DNA of 64,000 nucleotides from Streptomyces sp. SID12488 (GTDB lineage Bacteria; Actinomycetota; Actinomycetes; Streptomycetales; Streptomycetaceae): positions 147,695 through 211,694 of the forward strand of contig NZ_JAAGLT010000015.1 of assembly GCF_010548275.1 (NCBI RefSeq), read 5' to 3'. Of the stretch, positions 17,825 through 27,140 are shown piece after piece. The notes under the pieces are model-generated. The model was not told the DNA's origin. It saw only the letters and a program-made list of their open reading frames with translations, and searched no databases. Position numbers and translations under genes: made by a program. Numbering within the stretch: position 1 is the stretch's first letter; every line of letters begins with the position of its first letter.

Positions 17825-18153
17825 GAGGGGCTCCTGGGTGCGTGACGGACGCGGGGGTGAGGTGGGACCGAGGCGGGACCGAGGTCGGGCTGACGCGGGA
17901 CTTCGCCGCGACTCTCCTCGCAGGCTAGGCCTGGGGGGTGGGGGCTGGCATGCACCGTTTAGGAGTGGTGGGGGTGTGTCGTTGTCCTTGGTGGACAGAG
18001 GGGTACCCCCCTGAGGGGCCTCGAAGCAGGGGGTGCGCGGCAGGGTCCGCTCAGCTTGGTCGGCCCGGTAAGCGGTGAACTCCCCTTGTGGGAGCGTTAG
18101 ATTGGCCGTTGTCGACTGATGGTGGTCGGAACGGCTGGTCAGGGGGCAGGGCG
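17825..18153. other. Divergent intergenic region between gabT and the membrane ATPase gene
   Basis: This 329-base gap must hold the gabT promoter (minus strand) and that of the gene at 18154. It contains a G-rich stretch around 17930-17975 and a ten-base palindrome GGGGTACCCC at 18000-18009. No confident -35/-10 pair or recognised operator could be assigned. Confidence 0.4.
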
Positions 18154-20559
18154 ATGGACAGCGACGGGACGCAGGACGCGCGGGGTACGCATGCGAATCC
18201 CGTGCCGCGTCCGGCGGGGCCGCCGGGCGTGCCCTCGGTGCCGCCCCGGCCGGGGCGGGCGCCTCGGCCCGTAGAGCAGGGGGCGCCGCAGAGTGTGCCC
18301 GCGCGTGCCTCCGTCGCCGAGTGGCTCAACGAGCCACGGCCCGACGCCGAGCCCGGGATCTGGCGGTACGGGTACCGGCTGCCGAAGGGCGCGCAGGCGG
18401 CGGAACGTCTCTCCCCGGTCACCGTCGTCGGGCTGCTCGTTCCGCTCGTCGTGGGGCTGTTCCTGTGGTCGCTGTGGCGGCGGGGAGCGATGCCGTACGA
18501 GTCGGTGCTGCTGAAGCTGTTCACGCCGGAGGACTGGTGGTGGGGCGGCACCGTCGCGCCCAAGGGATGGGAGGGCAGCGCGGCCGTCCTCGTCTACAAC
18601 GGGGCCTTCTTCCTTGTGCTGCTCTATGGGATGGGTCGGCTCGGTAGCTGGCCCGACATCGCCCGGCACTTCGTCGGGCGTCGGCCGCAGCCCGCGCGGG
18701 CTCTGCTTGCGGCACTCGGGGCTCTCGTCACGCTCAGCTTCGTGTTTCCGAACGCCTTTCCGGGGGTCGGCTGGGACGCCCTGCCGATCGTCGACGCGGT
18801 CGTCGCCCTCGTCGCGTTGATCTCCGGCGGATTCGATGTGTTCGGGTCGACCGCCTTCAAGGTCGGTCTCTACACCGTCATCACTTTGCTGGTCGTGTGG
18901 CCGTTCGCGCGGATCGGTGGCTGGTGGGCGTACGCGAAGGCGCGTCTCGCCGCCCGCACGGCCGCCGCCGGGCCCACCGGACCCGCTCCCGCCGACCGGC
19001 CGCGCGAGCAGTGGCCCGACCTGCGGGAGGCCGGTCAGTACGAGGCCGCCGAGCTGCTCACCGCCGAGGTGACCGGCGGTCGTATGAACGACGTGGACTG
19101 CGCCCGGGTCGAGCACGCCTGGAAACTCGCCATGCGGGACGGGCAGCTCCCGGGCTTCCGGGACACCGTGCTGCGGCAGGGCGCGGCGGCCTGGGTCCAC
19201 CCCTCCGGAGCCCGCGACCTGGCCCGGCGTACCGCGCCCCACGACCTGGCCGCGGGACAGGTGCGCATCGGGCGGTGGGTGGCGGCCGAGCGGGCCCCCC
19301 TCGTCTACCAGGGTGCCGGCGCGGCTCTCGGGCCCGAGGTGCTGGGCACCTCCCTGCTCGCGGTCGGACCGTCGGGGGCGGGCAAGACACGGCATCTGAT
19401 CGAACCGGTGACCGAGGCGCTGGCTCTGCGGGCGCTCACCGGGCAGTGCGCGTTCGTCACGGTGTCCGCGCCGGGGACGCCGCTCGCCGCGGATTCGGGG
19501 TTCGACGTCGTCGTACGGATCGGTGACCGTTCCTCCGTCCACGACCTCGACCCGTACGCCGACTCCGACGACCCCGACGAGGCGGCCTCCTTCCTCGCCG
19601 AGGCGCTGGTCGGCGACCTCGACACCGTCGGCACCGAGAGCGCGGCCACCGCGCTCGCCCAGGTGCTCGGCCCCTACCGGGCGGCCCACGGACGCTTCCC
19701 GGTCCTGCCGGTGCTGCGGGAACTGCTGGAGAGCGACCCGGCGGCGCTGTCCGGCCTGCGGGACGCCCTGGCGGGGGACGAGTTCACCGTCATGCGGCGC
19801 GAACTCGACGTACGCATCCGGCAGGCGGCGAGCCCGACGGATGTCGGCCGGGCCCTCGCCGACCGGCTCGCGCTGCTGAACCGGCCGGTCTTCGACGGTT
19901 TCTTCGGCGGGGGCGGCACGGTTCGGCCCTTCTCCCTGCGCTCCCTCGCCCAGTACCCGCTGCGCGTCCGCGTCGACCTGCCCGAGCACGGCCACGAGGA
20001 GGCCGCCCGGCTGATCACACGGCTGGTCCTCGCCCAGTTCTGCGCGGTCGTACGCGACGGACGGCGCCCCCACTTCGCCTGCCTGGTCCTCGACGACGCC
20101 ACCGGGACGGTCACCGCCGGTTCGGTGCGCCGTGTCCAGCGGCTGCGCACCCAGAACGCGGGCGTCGTCCTTGCCCTGCGGACGATCGGCGACGTCCCGG
20201 AGGCGCTGCACGGTCCGCTCTACGGTGCCGTCGGCTGCCGGATGGCGTTCTCCGGCGTGACGACCTGGGACGGCGGCCGGTTCGCCCAGGCCTGGGGCAC
20301 GGCCTGGGTGGAAACCCGGGACGTGGCCAAGCACACCGTCTTCGCGGACCAGCCGATGACCCGCGCCATCCACGCCCTGCGCAAGCTGGTCACCGGCAAG
20401 GCGGTCACGACCGACGCGGTGACCGTACGTACGGTCGAACGGGAGCGGTGGTCCGCGTCCGAACTGGCGCACGAGGTGCCCTCGGGGCACGCGGTGCTGT
20501 CCTTGACCACCGTCGAGGGCGAGCACGCCCCTCCGCTGCTGGTGAATCTGCGGGGCTGA
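18154..20559 (+). CDS. Membrane-anchored VirD4/FtsK-like P-loop ATPase
   Basis: The ATG start at 18154 gives 801 residues. An N-terminal Pro/Gly-rich cytoplasmic stretch of about 75 residues precedes four hydrophobic segments (near TVVGLLVPLVVGLFLWSLW, VLVYNGAFFLVLLYG, ALLAALGALVTLSFVF and VGLYTVITLLVVWPFARIGGWW). A cytoplasmic ATPase domain follows, with Walker A G405-P-S-G-A-G-K-T and a Walker B-like hydrophobic strand at ACLVLDDA. The late segment NAGVVLALRTI resembles VirD4/TraD-type ATPases. Such proteins pump DNA or proteins, but no relaxase or conjugation genes surround it. Homologues are, from memory, widespread in Streptomyces chromosomes without a known role. Confidence 0.75.
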   Translation: MDSDGTQDARGTHANPVPRPAGPPGVPSVPPRPGRAPRPVEQGAPQSVPARASVAEWLNEPRPDAEPGIWRYGYRLPKGAQAAERLSPVTVVGLLVPLVVGLFLWSLWRRGAMPYESVLLKLFTPEDWWWGGTVAPKGWEGSAAVLVYNGAFFLVLLYGMGRLGSWPDIARHFVGRRPQPARALLAALGALVTLSFVFPNAFPGVGWDALPIVDAVVALVALISGGFDVFGSTAFKVGLYTVITLLVVWPFARIGGWWAYAKARLAARTAAAGPTGPAPADRPREQWPDLREAGQYEAAELLTAEVTGGRMNDVDCARVEHAWKLAMRDGQLPGFRDTVLRQGAAAWVHPSGARDLARRTAPHDLAAGQVRIGRWVAAERAPLVYQGAGAALGPEVLGTSLLAVGPSGAGKTRHLIEPVTEALALRALTGQCAFVTVSAPGTPLAADSGFDVVVRIGDRSSVHDLDPYADSDDPDEAASFLAEALVGDLDTVGTESAATALAQVLGPYRAAHGRFPVLPVLRELLESDPAALSGLRDALAGDEFTVMRRELDVRIRQAASPTDVGRALADRLALLNRPVFDGFFGGGGTVRPFSLRSLAQYPLRVRVDLPEHGHEEAARLITRLVLAQFCAVVRDGRRPHFACLVLDDATGTVTAGSVRRVQRLRTQNAGVVLALRTIGDVPEALHGPLYGAVGCRMAFSGVTTWDGGRFAQAWGTAWVETRDVAKHTVFADQPMTRAIHALRKLVTGKAVTTDAVTVRTVERERWSASELAHEVPSGHAVLSLTTVEGEHAPPLLVNLRG

Positions 20560-20656
20560 GCGGAGCACGCTCTACGTACGGTGAGGCAGAATCGGCGCAG
20601 GTCGTTCATACGCGGCGGCCAAAAGTTCACGGAGACCACACAGACCTGAAGGCCTC

Positions 20657-22417
20657 ATGCCCCCGACGCTCGCCTCGCTCGTCCACCACTCCGCACTCAA
20701 GCTGACCGTGCGGGCGGGCGGCGACCGCCTGGACGTCCCGGTGCGCTGGGCGCACGTCAGCGAACTGGCCGACCCCGTCCCCTACATGGAGGGCGGGGAA
20801 CTGCTCCTGATCACCGCCCTCCAGCTGGACGCCGAGGACGCCGAGGTCATGCGGCGCTATGTGAAGCGGCTGGTCGGGGCGGGTGTCGTCGGACTCGGCT
20901 TCGCCGTCGGAGTCAACTACGCGGACATCCCGAAGGCGGTCGTCGAGGCCGCGGAGCACGAAGGGCTCCCGCTCCTCGAAGTGCCGCGCCGCACGCCCTT
21001 CCTCGCCATCAGCAAGGCGGTGTCGGCAGCCATCGCCGCCGACCAGTACCGGGCGGTGACCGCCGGATTCGCGGCGCAACGCGAACTGACCCGGCAGGCG
21101 CTGAGCGACGGTCCGGAGGGCCTGCTCGCCTCGCTCGCCTCACAGGTCGACGGCTGGGCCGCGCTGTACGACGCCTCGGGCGCCGTCGTCGCCACCGCGC
21201 CCGAGTGGGCCGGGCGGCGGGCGGCGCGGCTCACGGCGGACGTGGAACGGCTGCGGGAGCGGCCCGCGCCGGCGAGCGCGGTGGTGGGCACGGGCGGCGG
21301 GGACGACGACGGGGAACGGGACCGGGTCGAGCTGCACTCCCTCGGCACCGGGCGCCGGCCGCGCGCCGCGCTGGCCGTCGGTACCGCCGCCACGCTGGGT
21401 ACGGCTGAGCGGTACGCCCTTCACTCGGCCATCGCCCTGCTGACCCTCACCACCGAGCGGTCCCGTTCCCTCCAGGCCGCCGAGCAGCGCATCGGGGTCG
21501 CTGTGCTGCGCATGCTGCTGGCCGGCGAACCCGACCACGCGCGCGCCGTCGCCGGGGACCTGTACGGCGAGCTGCTCGACGCGCCGTACCGGATCGTCGT
21601 CGCCGAGTCGGCGTCCTCTCCGGCGGGCGCGACGGCGCCGGTGGGGGCGGGGACGGGGGAGATGAGCAGGCCCACGGCTGGTTCTCTGGTCGCCGCCGAC
21701 ACCAACGGCGATCCGCTGGGCGGGCTCACCGAGTGCCTGGAGTCGGCCGCCGCGCGGGCCGGGGAGGCGGTGCTGGTCGTGCCGGAGGGGGAGCGGCTGG
21801 TCGTGCTCGCGGTGGACGGGGGTGCGGCGGTGAGAGCCTGCGAGGAGTTCGCCGCGGCGCTGGAGGAGACGCGGGCGGAGGTCAGGGAGCGGCGGGCTGC
21901 GGATACCTCGGCTTCCGCTTTCGGTTCCTCTGGTTCCTCCGGCGCTTCTGGCTCCAGTGGGTTCCGTGGGTCCTCGGGTGATGAGGACGAGCTTGTGGTG
22001 GGGATGTCCGGGCCGGCCGGGCCCATCGCCGCGGCGGCGGCCTACAAGCAGGCCGAGCAGGCGTTGTCGGTGGCCCGGCGGCGGGGGCGGGTGCTGGTCG
22101 GGCACGAGCAGTTGGCCGCGGGGTCCGTGGTGCCGTTGCTCGCGGACGACGCGGTGCGGGCGTTCGCGGACGGGTTGTTGCGTCCGCTGTACGCGCACGA
22201 CGCGACGGGACGGGGCGACCTGGTGGCGTCGTTGCGGGCGTGGCTGTCCCGGCACGGGCAGTGGGACGCGGCTGCGGCGGATCTTGGTGTGCACCGGCAT
22301 ACGTTGCGGTACCGGATGCGGCGGGTGGAGGAGATTCTGGGGCGGTCGCTGGATGATCCGGATGTGCGGATGGAGTTGTGGCTGGCGTTGAAGACGACGG
22401 CGGCTGTGGGGGAGTGA
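20657..22417 (+). CDS. PucR-family transcriptional regulator
   Basis: The 586-residue protein from ATG 20657 has an N-terminal PucR ligand-sensing domain (about residues 1-125: VRWAHVSELADPVPYMEGGELLLIT, then VVEAAEHEGLPLLEVP). A central GGDEF-like/CdaR region follows, and a C-terminal HTH_30 DNA-binding domain in the last 65 residues (WDAAAADLGVHRHTLRYRMRRVEEILG). A Ser/Gly-rich insert (about residues 422-443) separates the central parts. PucR proteins control purine or amine catabolism. Its place between gabT and the succinate-semialdehyde-type dehydrogenase suggests control of polyamine/GABA breakdown; no target site could be proven. Confidence 0.85.
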   Translation: MPPTLASLVHHSALKLTVRAGGDRLDVPVRWAHVSELADPVPYMEGGELLLITALQLDAEDAEVMRRYVKRLVGAGVVGLGFAVGVNYADIPKAVVEAAEHEGLPLLEVPRRTPFLAISKAVSAAIAADQYRAVTAGFAAQRELTRQALSDGPEGLLASLASQVDGWAALYDASGAVVATAPEWAGRRAARLTADVERLRERPAPASAVVGTGGGDDDGERDRVELHSLGTGRRPRAALAVGTAATLGTAERYALHSAIALLTLTTERSRSLQAAEQRIGVAVLRMLLAGEPDHARAVAGDLYGELLDAPYRIVVAESASSPAGATAPVGAGTGEMSRPTAGSLVAADTNGDPLGGLTECLESAAARAGEAVLVVPEGERLVVLAVDGGAAVRACEEFAAALEETRAEVRERRAADTSASAFGSSGSSGASGSSGFRGSSGDEDELVVGMSGPAGPIAAAAAYKQAEQALSVARRRGRVLVGHEQLAAGSVVPLLADDAVRAFADGLLRPLYAHDATGRGDLVASLRAWLSRHGQWDAAAADLGVHRHTLRYRMRRVEEILGRSLDDPDVRMELWLALKTTAAVGE

Positions 22418-22441
22418 GGCGGGGGTGGGTGGGGTTTGTTT

Positions 22442-22536
22442 CGCCCCCGCCGCCCCTACCCGTCCCGTCCCTGGGGGCTGTGCCCCCAGGCCCCCCTTCG
22501 CGCTGAACGCGCTCGTCCTCAAACGCCGGACGGGCT
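22442..22536. repeat. Dispersed Streptomyces-type repeat, family A
   Basis: This noncoding stretch contains the stem CTGGGGGC-TGT-GCCCCCAG (22481-22499) and the tail CCTCAAACGCCGGACGGGCT. Near-identical blocks recur at 52039-52195 (two copies in opposite orientation) and, degenerate, at 57127-57196. Its position after the pucR stop suggests that the stem may also terminate transcription. Confidence 0.75.
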
Positions 22537-22633
22537 CGATGGCCTCCGCCACGCCAAAATGTCCCGTCCCTCACCCCCCACCACTCCACCCCGGACAAAC
22601 ACCCCCTCACCCTCCCCGCCCTACCGTGTACCC

Positions 22634-24091
22634 ATGACCTCCACGCCGCCCCTCACCCACGCCTTCTGGCTCGCCGGCCGCCAGGCCACCGGCGAGACCA
22701 CCTTCGATGTCACCTCCCCCTGGGACGGACGCCTCGTCGGCAGGGTCGGCGTGCCGACCGAGGCCCAGGTCGAGGAAGCCGTCGCCGCCGCGTACGCCGT
22801 CCGCGACGAGTTCGCCGCCACCCCCGCCCACCTCCGCGCCGCCGCCCTCGACCACGTCAGCCGGCGGCTCGTCGAGCGCACGGAGGAGATCGCCCAGCTC
22901 ATCTCCGCCGAGAACGGCAAGCCGATCAAGTGGGCCCGTGGCGAGGTCGGCCGAGCCGTCTCCGTGTTCCGGTTCGCCGCGGAGGAGGCCCGGCGTTTCA
23001 ACGGCGGCGAGGCGCAGCGCCTCGACACCGACCTCGGCGGTCAGGGCCGGCTCGCCCTCACCCGGCGCTTCCCCAAGGGCGTCGTCCTCGGCATCGCGCC
23101 CTTCAACTTCCCCCTCAACCTGTGCGCCCACAAGATCGCCCCGGCGATCGCGGCAGGCGTCCCCATCATCCTGAAGCCGGCCCCGGCCACGCCCCTCTCC
23201 GGTCTGGTCATCGGCGAGCTCCTCGCCGAGACCGACCTGCCCGCCGGTTCCTGGAGCGTCCTCCCGGTCGCCAACGACCGCATGGCCGCCCTCGTGCAGG
23301 ACCCGCGCCTGCCCGTGATCTCGTTCACCGGGTCGGAGAAGGTCGGCTACGCGATCATGGACTCCGTGCCGCGCAAGCACTGCACCCTCGAACTCGGCGG
23401 CAATGGCGCGGCGGTCGTCCTCGGTGACTACGCCTCCGACGCCGACCTCGACTGGGCGGCGACCCGTATCGCCACGTTCTCCAACTACCAGGGCGGTCAG
23501 TCCTGCATCTCCGTGCAGCGGGTCATCGCGGACGCCTCCGTGTACGACCGGCTGCTGCCCCGCATCGTCGCCGCCGTCGAGGCCCAGGTCACCGGCGACC
23601 CGGCCGACGGCGCCACCGACGTCGGACCGCTGGTCAGCGAGGACGCCGCCAAGCGGGTCGAGACGTGGGTCGACGAGGCGGTACGGGCCGGCGCGAACCT
23701 CCTAGCCGGCGGCAAGCGCGACGGCGCCTCCTACGCGCCGACCGTCCTCACCGACGTACCCGCCGATGCCACGATCTCCTGCGAGGAGGTCTTCGGCCCG
23801 GTGCTCACCGTGCTGAAGGTGGAGGGCGAGGCCGAGGCCTTCGCCGCCGCCAACGACTCCAAGTACGGCCTCCAGACAGGCGTGTTCACTCACGACCTGC
23901 AGGCCGCCTTCCGGGCCCACCGCGCCCTGGAGGTCGGCGGTGTCGTCATCGGCGACGTGCCCTCCTACCGTGCCGACCAGATGCCGTACGGCGGCGCCAA
24001 GCAGTCCGGTGTCGGCCGCGAGGGCGTCAGGTTCGCGATGGACGACTACACGTACGAGCGCGTCCTCGTACTGACGGGCCTCGCCCTCTAG
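22634..24091 (+). CDS. Aldehyde dehydrogenase (succinate-semialdehyde-type candidate)
   Basis: ATG 22634 gives 485 residues. Motifs in order are SAENGKPIKWARGEVGRA, GIAPFNFPLNLCAHK, FTGSEKVGYAI, the general base in LELGGNGAAVVL, the catalytic cysteine in GGQSCISVQR and CEEVFGPVLTV. The enzyme oxidises an aldehyde with NAD(P)+. Being just after a PucR regulator and near gabT, succinate semialdehyde or another polyamine-derived aldehyde is plausible, but the sequence groups with general aldehyde dehydrogenases and the substrate is inference. The start is set by the end of the upstream repeat; the ribosome site is poor. Confidence 0.82.
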   Translation: MTSTPPLTHAFWLAGRQATGETTFDVTSPWDGRLVGRVGVPTEAQVEEAVAAAYAVRDEFAATPAHLRAAALDHVSRRLVERTEEIAQLISAENGKPIKWARGEVGRAVSVFRFAAEEARRFNGGEAQRLDTDLGGQGRLALTRRFPKGVVLGIAPFNFPLNLCAHKIAPAIAAGVPIILKPAPATPLSGLVIGELLAETDLPAGSWSVLPVANDRMAALVQDPRLPVISFTGSEKVGYAIMDSVPRKHCTLELGGNGAAVVLGDYASDADLDWAATRIATFSNYQGGQSCISVQRVIADASVYDRLLPRIVAAVEAQVTGDPADGATDVGPLVSEDAAKRVETWVDEAVRAGANLLAGGKRDGASYAPTVLTDVPADATISCEEVFGPVLTVLKVEGEAEAFAAANDSKYGLQTGVFTHDLQAAFRAHRALEVGGVVIGDVPSYRADQMPYGGAKQSGVGREGVRFAMDDYTYERVLVLTGLAL

Positions 24092-24095
24092 ATAA

Positions 24096-24110
24096 TGGGA
24101 ACCGTTTCCA
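24096..24110. promoter_or_regulatory. Isolated LacI-type operator-like palindrome
   Basis: TGGGAACCGTTTCCA matches its own reverse complement at 12 of 15 positions and has the central C-G of LacI-family operators. It differs from the TCGAAGCGCTTCGA operators of the xyloglucan locus. It lies between two convergent genes with no start codon nearby, so its function is doubtful. Confidence 0.25.
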
Positions 24111-24146
24111 CATAAACTCGCCGATGACGCGAACGCGCCGTCACGA

Positions 24147-24185
24147 AAGGGTCCGGCACCGATGCCTTCCGGTGCCGGACCCCTT
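24147..24185. terminator. Bidirectional terminator hairpin
   Basis: GGGTCCGGCACCG (24149-24161) pairs perfectly with CGGTGCCGGACCC (24170-24182) around an eight-base loop, flanked by A- and T-containing ends (AAAGGG before, CCTT after). It sits between the convergent dehydrogenase and GH3 genes, as expected for a shared terminator. Confidence 0.8.
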
Positions 24186-24209
24186 CCATGCGCCGACCGC
24201 TCCGGACCC

Positions 24210-27104
24210 TCAGCCGGAGAAGCCGACGTGCGCGAGCCGCAGCGGGCCGCGCAGCCTGAGACGTACGTCGCGCACGCCGTCGGTGGTGAGGGTGGCCCGG
24301 ACCGTCGTGTAGTCGTACGGGCCCGTGGTCGGGGTCGGTGTCAGGGCGGTCGGCTTGTCGTCGCCGTCCAGGAGGACCTCGACCACTCCCTCGCCCGCGA
24401 CCTCGACCGTGACCTCCGTGACGGCCGCCCCGAAGTCGCAGTCCCGGTAGAGCAGTTCGGCCTCTTCGCCGCCCGTCGGTGTCACCGCGTCGCCCGACAC
24501 CTTCGTACGGTCGACGATCTCGGCACCGCTCTGCTCGTCGAAGTCCACGGCCGCGAGGCCCAGTTGGCGCACCGGGCGGGGCAGGGGCGGAGTGCCGGTC
24601 ACCTGGACCGTCGTACGCGCGCGGATGTCCTCGCTCGACGCGCCCGCCAGAATCTCGTACGGACCCGGTGCGAGGCGTCGGGCGCCGAGCGCCACGTCCC
24701 AGAACTCCAGGCAGCTGAGCGGGAGTTCGAAGGAGACCGTCGCCGACTCCCCGGGGGACAAGGTGATCCGGCGGTGGGCCAGCAGCTCCCGGCGCGGGCG
24801 GGTCACCGGTGAGTCCGGTGCCCGTGTGTACAACTGCGCGACCTCGTCCGCCGTGACGTCCCCGGTGTTGGTCACCGTGAACGACACGCGCAGGGTCTCG
24901 TCGTCCTCCGTCCCGGCCGTCAGGTCGGCGTACGCGAACGACGTGTACGACAGGCCGTGGCCGAAGGGGAACAGGGGGGTTCCCTCGAAGTAGAGGTACG
25001 TCTGCCGGGAGCCGATGATGTCGTAGTCCAGCAGGCCGGGGAGGTCGGCGTCGTCGGCGTACCAGGTCTGCGGGAGGCGGCCCGCCGGAGAGACGTCGCC
25101 CGCCAGGACGCGGGCCAGCGCCGTGCCCGCCGCCTGGCCGCCGTGCGCGGTCCATAGGGCCGCCGGGAGATTCGACACGTCCACCGCGTACGGATACGCC
25201 GAGGTCAGGGCCAGGACCGTCCGGGGGTTCGCGGCTCGGGCCGCGTCCAGCAGGCGCTGCTGATGGGCGGGGAGGCGCAGCGTCGAGCGGTCCTCGGTCT
25301 CGCGGCCGTTGATGTGCGGGTCGTTTCCCGCGACCACGACGACCACGTCCGCCCTCGCGGCCACTCTCTTCACCGATTCCTCACCGCGTTCGGCGATGAT
25401 CAGCTCGAAGATCTCCGGAGAGGTCTCCTCTTCGTCGGCAACCCTCACGCCGTCGGCGGCGACGGAGACGTGGCGACCAGTACCGACGTGCCTGAGGAGG
25501 TGACGGTTTTCGTGAGACCCCTGAGACCCCTGAGACCCCTGCGATACGTGCGTCCCGTGGGGCTCCAGGCGGAACGTCTCCTGGACGATCCAGCCGCCCG
25601 GCTGGTCCGCCGACGCCCGTACGTGGCCGTCCTCCGCGACCGAGAGGTAGCGGCCGTCGGGCGCCCGCAGCGTCAGGAGTCCCTCGCCCCAGTCGATCAG
25701 CGCGAACTCGGTGCCGTCGGCGTCGGTGGTGAGCGCCGGCAGATCGGTGCGGCCCGCGAGGAGGGCCGGGTCCAGCGCGCCCTCGGCGCCCCGGGCGACA
25801 TCGGGCGCGTCCTCGGCCGGCGGTACGTGCAGGAACGTACCCGTGGACGTCCGCAGCCGTACGCGGTCCACGCCCTCCGCGAACTCGACGTGCTCGGCGC
25901 CGAAGCGGTCGTACAGCGCCTCCAGCGGTGTGGAGCGGTGGATGAGGGTGCCGCTGTACCAGTCGACCTTGCACTCGTCGGCGAGCAGGCCGACGACCGC
26001 CACCCGGGTGCCGGGGGCCAGAGGGAGCGTGTCGTCGTCGTTCTTCAGCAGGACGATCGCCTGTTCCGCCGCCTCCTGGGCGAGGGCGCGGTGGGCCGGG
26101 GTGTCGAAGTCCGAGGTGCCGGCGTACGGGTCGTACTGCGGGTCGAACTCGCCCAGCCGGAAGCGGACCGAGAGCTGGCGGCGGACCGCTCTGTTGATGT
26201 CCTCCTCCGACAGCAGGCCCTGGGACAGGGCGCCCTGAAGGCGGGCGACGATCTTCGAGCTGTCCGTGCCGTGGTCGGTGAAGCTGTCCACGCCGGCCAG
26301 CAGGGAGGCGGCCGTCGCCTCCTCGTGGGTGTCGAAGTAGTGCTCCGAGTCGACCAGGTTGGAGGGCGCGCCCGCGTCCGAGCAGACCAGCAGGTCCTCG
26401 TCCGTCCAGGTGCGCAACTGGTCGCCCAGGTGCGGCGAGACGTGGTTGGGACGGCCGTTGACCAGGTTGTACGCGGGCATCACACCGGCCACCGCACCCG
26501 CCTCGACCGTCTCGCGGAAGGCGCGCAGATCGTACTCGTGCAGCACGCGCGGGCGGACCGAACTCGACGCGGTGGCCCGGTCCGTCTCGTTGTTGTGGGC
26601 CAGCCAGTGCTTGAGGACCGGGGCCGTGCGCCAGTACGCGGGGTGGTCGCCGCGCAGGCCGCGGGTGTAAGCGGTGGCGATCGCCGAGGTGAGCTTCGGG
26701 TCCTCCGAGTAGCCCTCCTCGTTACGGCCCCACAGCGGGTGGCGCAGCAGGTTGACCGTGGGCGCCCAGACGTTGAGGCCGACGCGGTCGTCGTGGGCGC
26801 GCATCGCCCGGACCTCCTTGGACACCGCCTCGCCGACCCGGTGCACGAGCTCCTCGTTCCAGGTCGCGCCGAGGCCGACCGCCTGCGGGAAGACGGTCGC
26901 CGGGCCCATCCAGGCCACCCCGTGCAGCGCCTCCTGACCGGTACGGAAGGCGGCGACGCCGAGGCGGTCGACGGCGGGCGCGAACTGGTGCAGGAACGCC
27001 ACTCGTTCGTCGAGGGTGAGGCGCGACAGCAGATCGTCGATGCGCTTCGCGATCGGCAGCTGCGGATCGCGGAATGGCGGCGAAGGCGGCGTTTGTGCGG
27101 TCAC
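24210..27104 (-). CDS. Glycoside hydrolase family 3 beta-glucosidase with inserted beta-trefoil-like domain
   Basis: GTG 27104 behind AAAGGGAA gives 964 residues, longer than typical GH3 enzymes. The N-terminal barrel includes FRTGQEALHGVAW and the nucleophile aspartate in LLVCSDAGAPSN. The second domain has VAVVGLLADE and, at 25.3 kb, VVVAGNDPHINGRETEDR. A C-terminal fibronectin-like domain spans VTNTGDVTADEVAQLY. Between them is an insert of about 140 residues with repeated beta-trefoil-like motifs (GTFLHVPP, GRYLSVAEDGHV, GRHVSVAADGV) that may bind sugar, including a short SQGSQGSQGS tract. No signal peptide is visible, so it is probably cytoplasmic, removing glucose from imported xyloglucan oligosaccharides. 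The gene is divergent from the importer and shares a LacI operator. A start at 27161 is unlikely because it would overlap that operator. Confidence 0.88.
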   Translation of the reverse strand: MTAQTPPSPPFRDPQLPIAKRIDDLLSRLTLDERVAFLHQFAPAVDRLGVAAFRTGQEALHGVAWMGPATVFPQAVGLGATWNEELVHRVGEAVSKEVRAMRAHDDRVGLNVWAPTVNLLRHPLWGRNEEGYSEDPKLTSAIATAYTRGLRGDHPAYWRTAPVLKHWLAHNNETDRATASSSVRPRVLHEYDLRAFRETVEAGAVAGVMPAYNLVNGRPNHVSPHLGDQLRTWTDEDLLVCSDAGAPSNLVDSEHYFDTHEEATAASLLAGVDSFTDHGTDSSKIVARLQGALSQGLLSEEDINRAVRRQLSVRFRLGEFDPQYDPYAGTSDFDTPAHRALAQEAAEQAIVLLKNDDDTLPLAPGTRVAVVGLLADECKVDWYSGTLIHRSTPLEALYDRFGAEHVEFAEGVDRVRLRTSTGTFLHVPPAEDAPDVARGAEGALDPALLAGRTDLPALTTDADGTEFALIDWGEGLLTLRAPDGRYLSVAEDGHVRASADQPGGWIVQETFRLEPHGTHVSQGSQGSQGSHENRHLLRHVGTGRHVSVAADGVRVADEEETSPEIFELIIAERGEESVKRVAARADVVVVVAGNDPHINGRETEDRSTLRLPAHQQRLLDAARAANPRTVLALTSAYPYAVDVSNLPAALWTAHGGQAAGTALARVLAGDVSPAGRLPQTWYADDADLPGLLDYDIIGSRQTYLYFEGTPLFPFGHGLSYTSFAYADLTAGTEDDETLRVSFTVTNTGDVTADEVAQLYTRAPDSPVTRPRRELLAHRRITLSPGESATVSFELPLSCLEFWDVALGARRLAPGPYEILAGASSEDIRARTTVQVTGTPPLPRPVRQLGLAAVDFDEQSGAEIVDRTKVSGDAVTPTGGEEAELLYRDCDFGAAVTEVTVEVAGEGVVEVLLDGDDKPTALTPTPTTGPYDYTTVRATLTTDGVRDVRLRLRGPLRLAHVGFSG

Positions 27105-27140
27105 GTGGGGTTCCCTTTGCGATGGAGCGGCCAGGCACAT

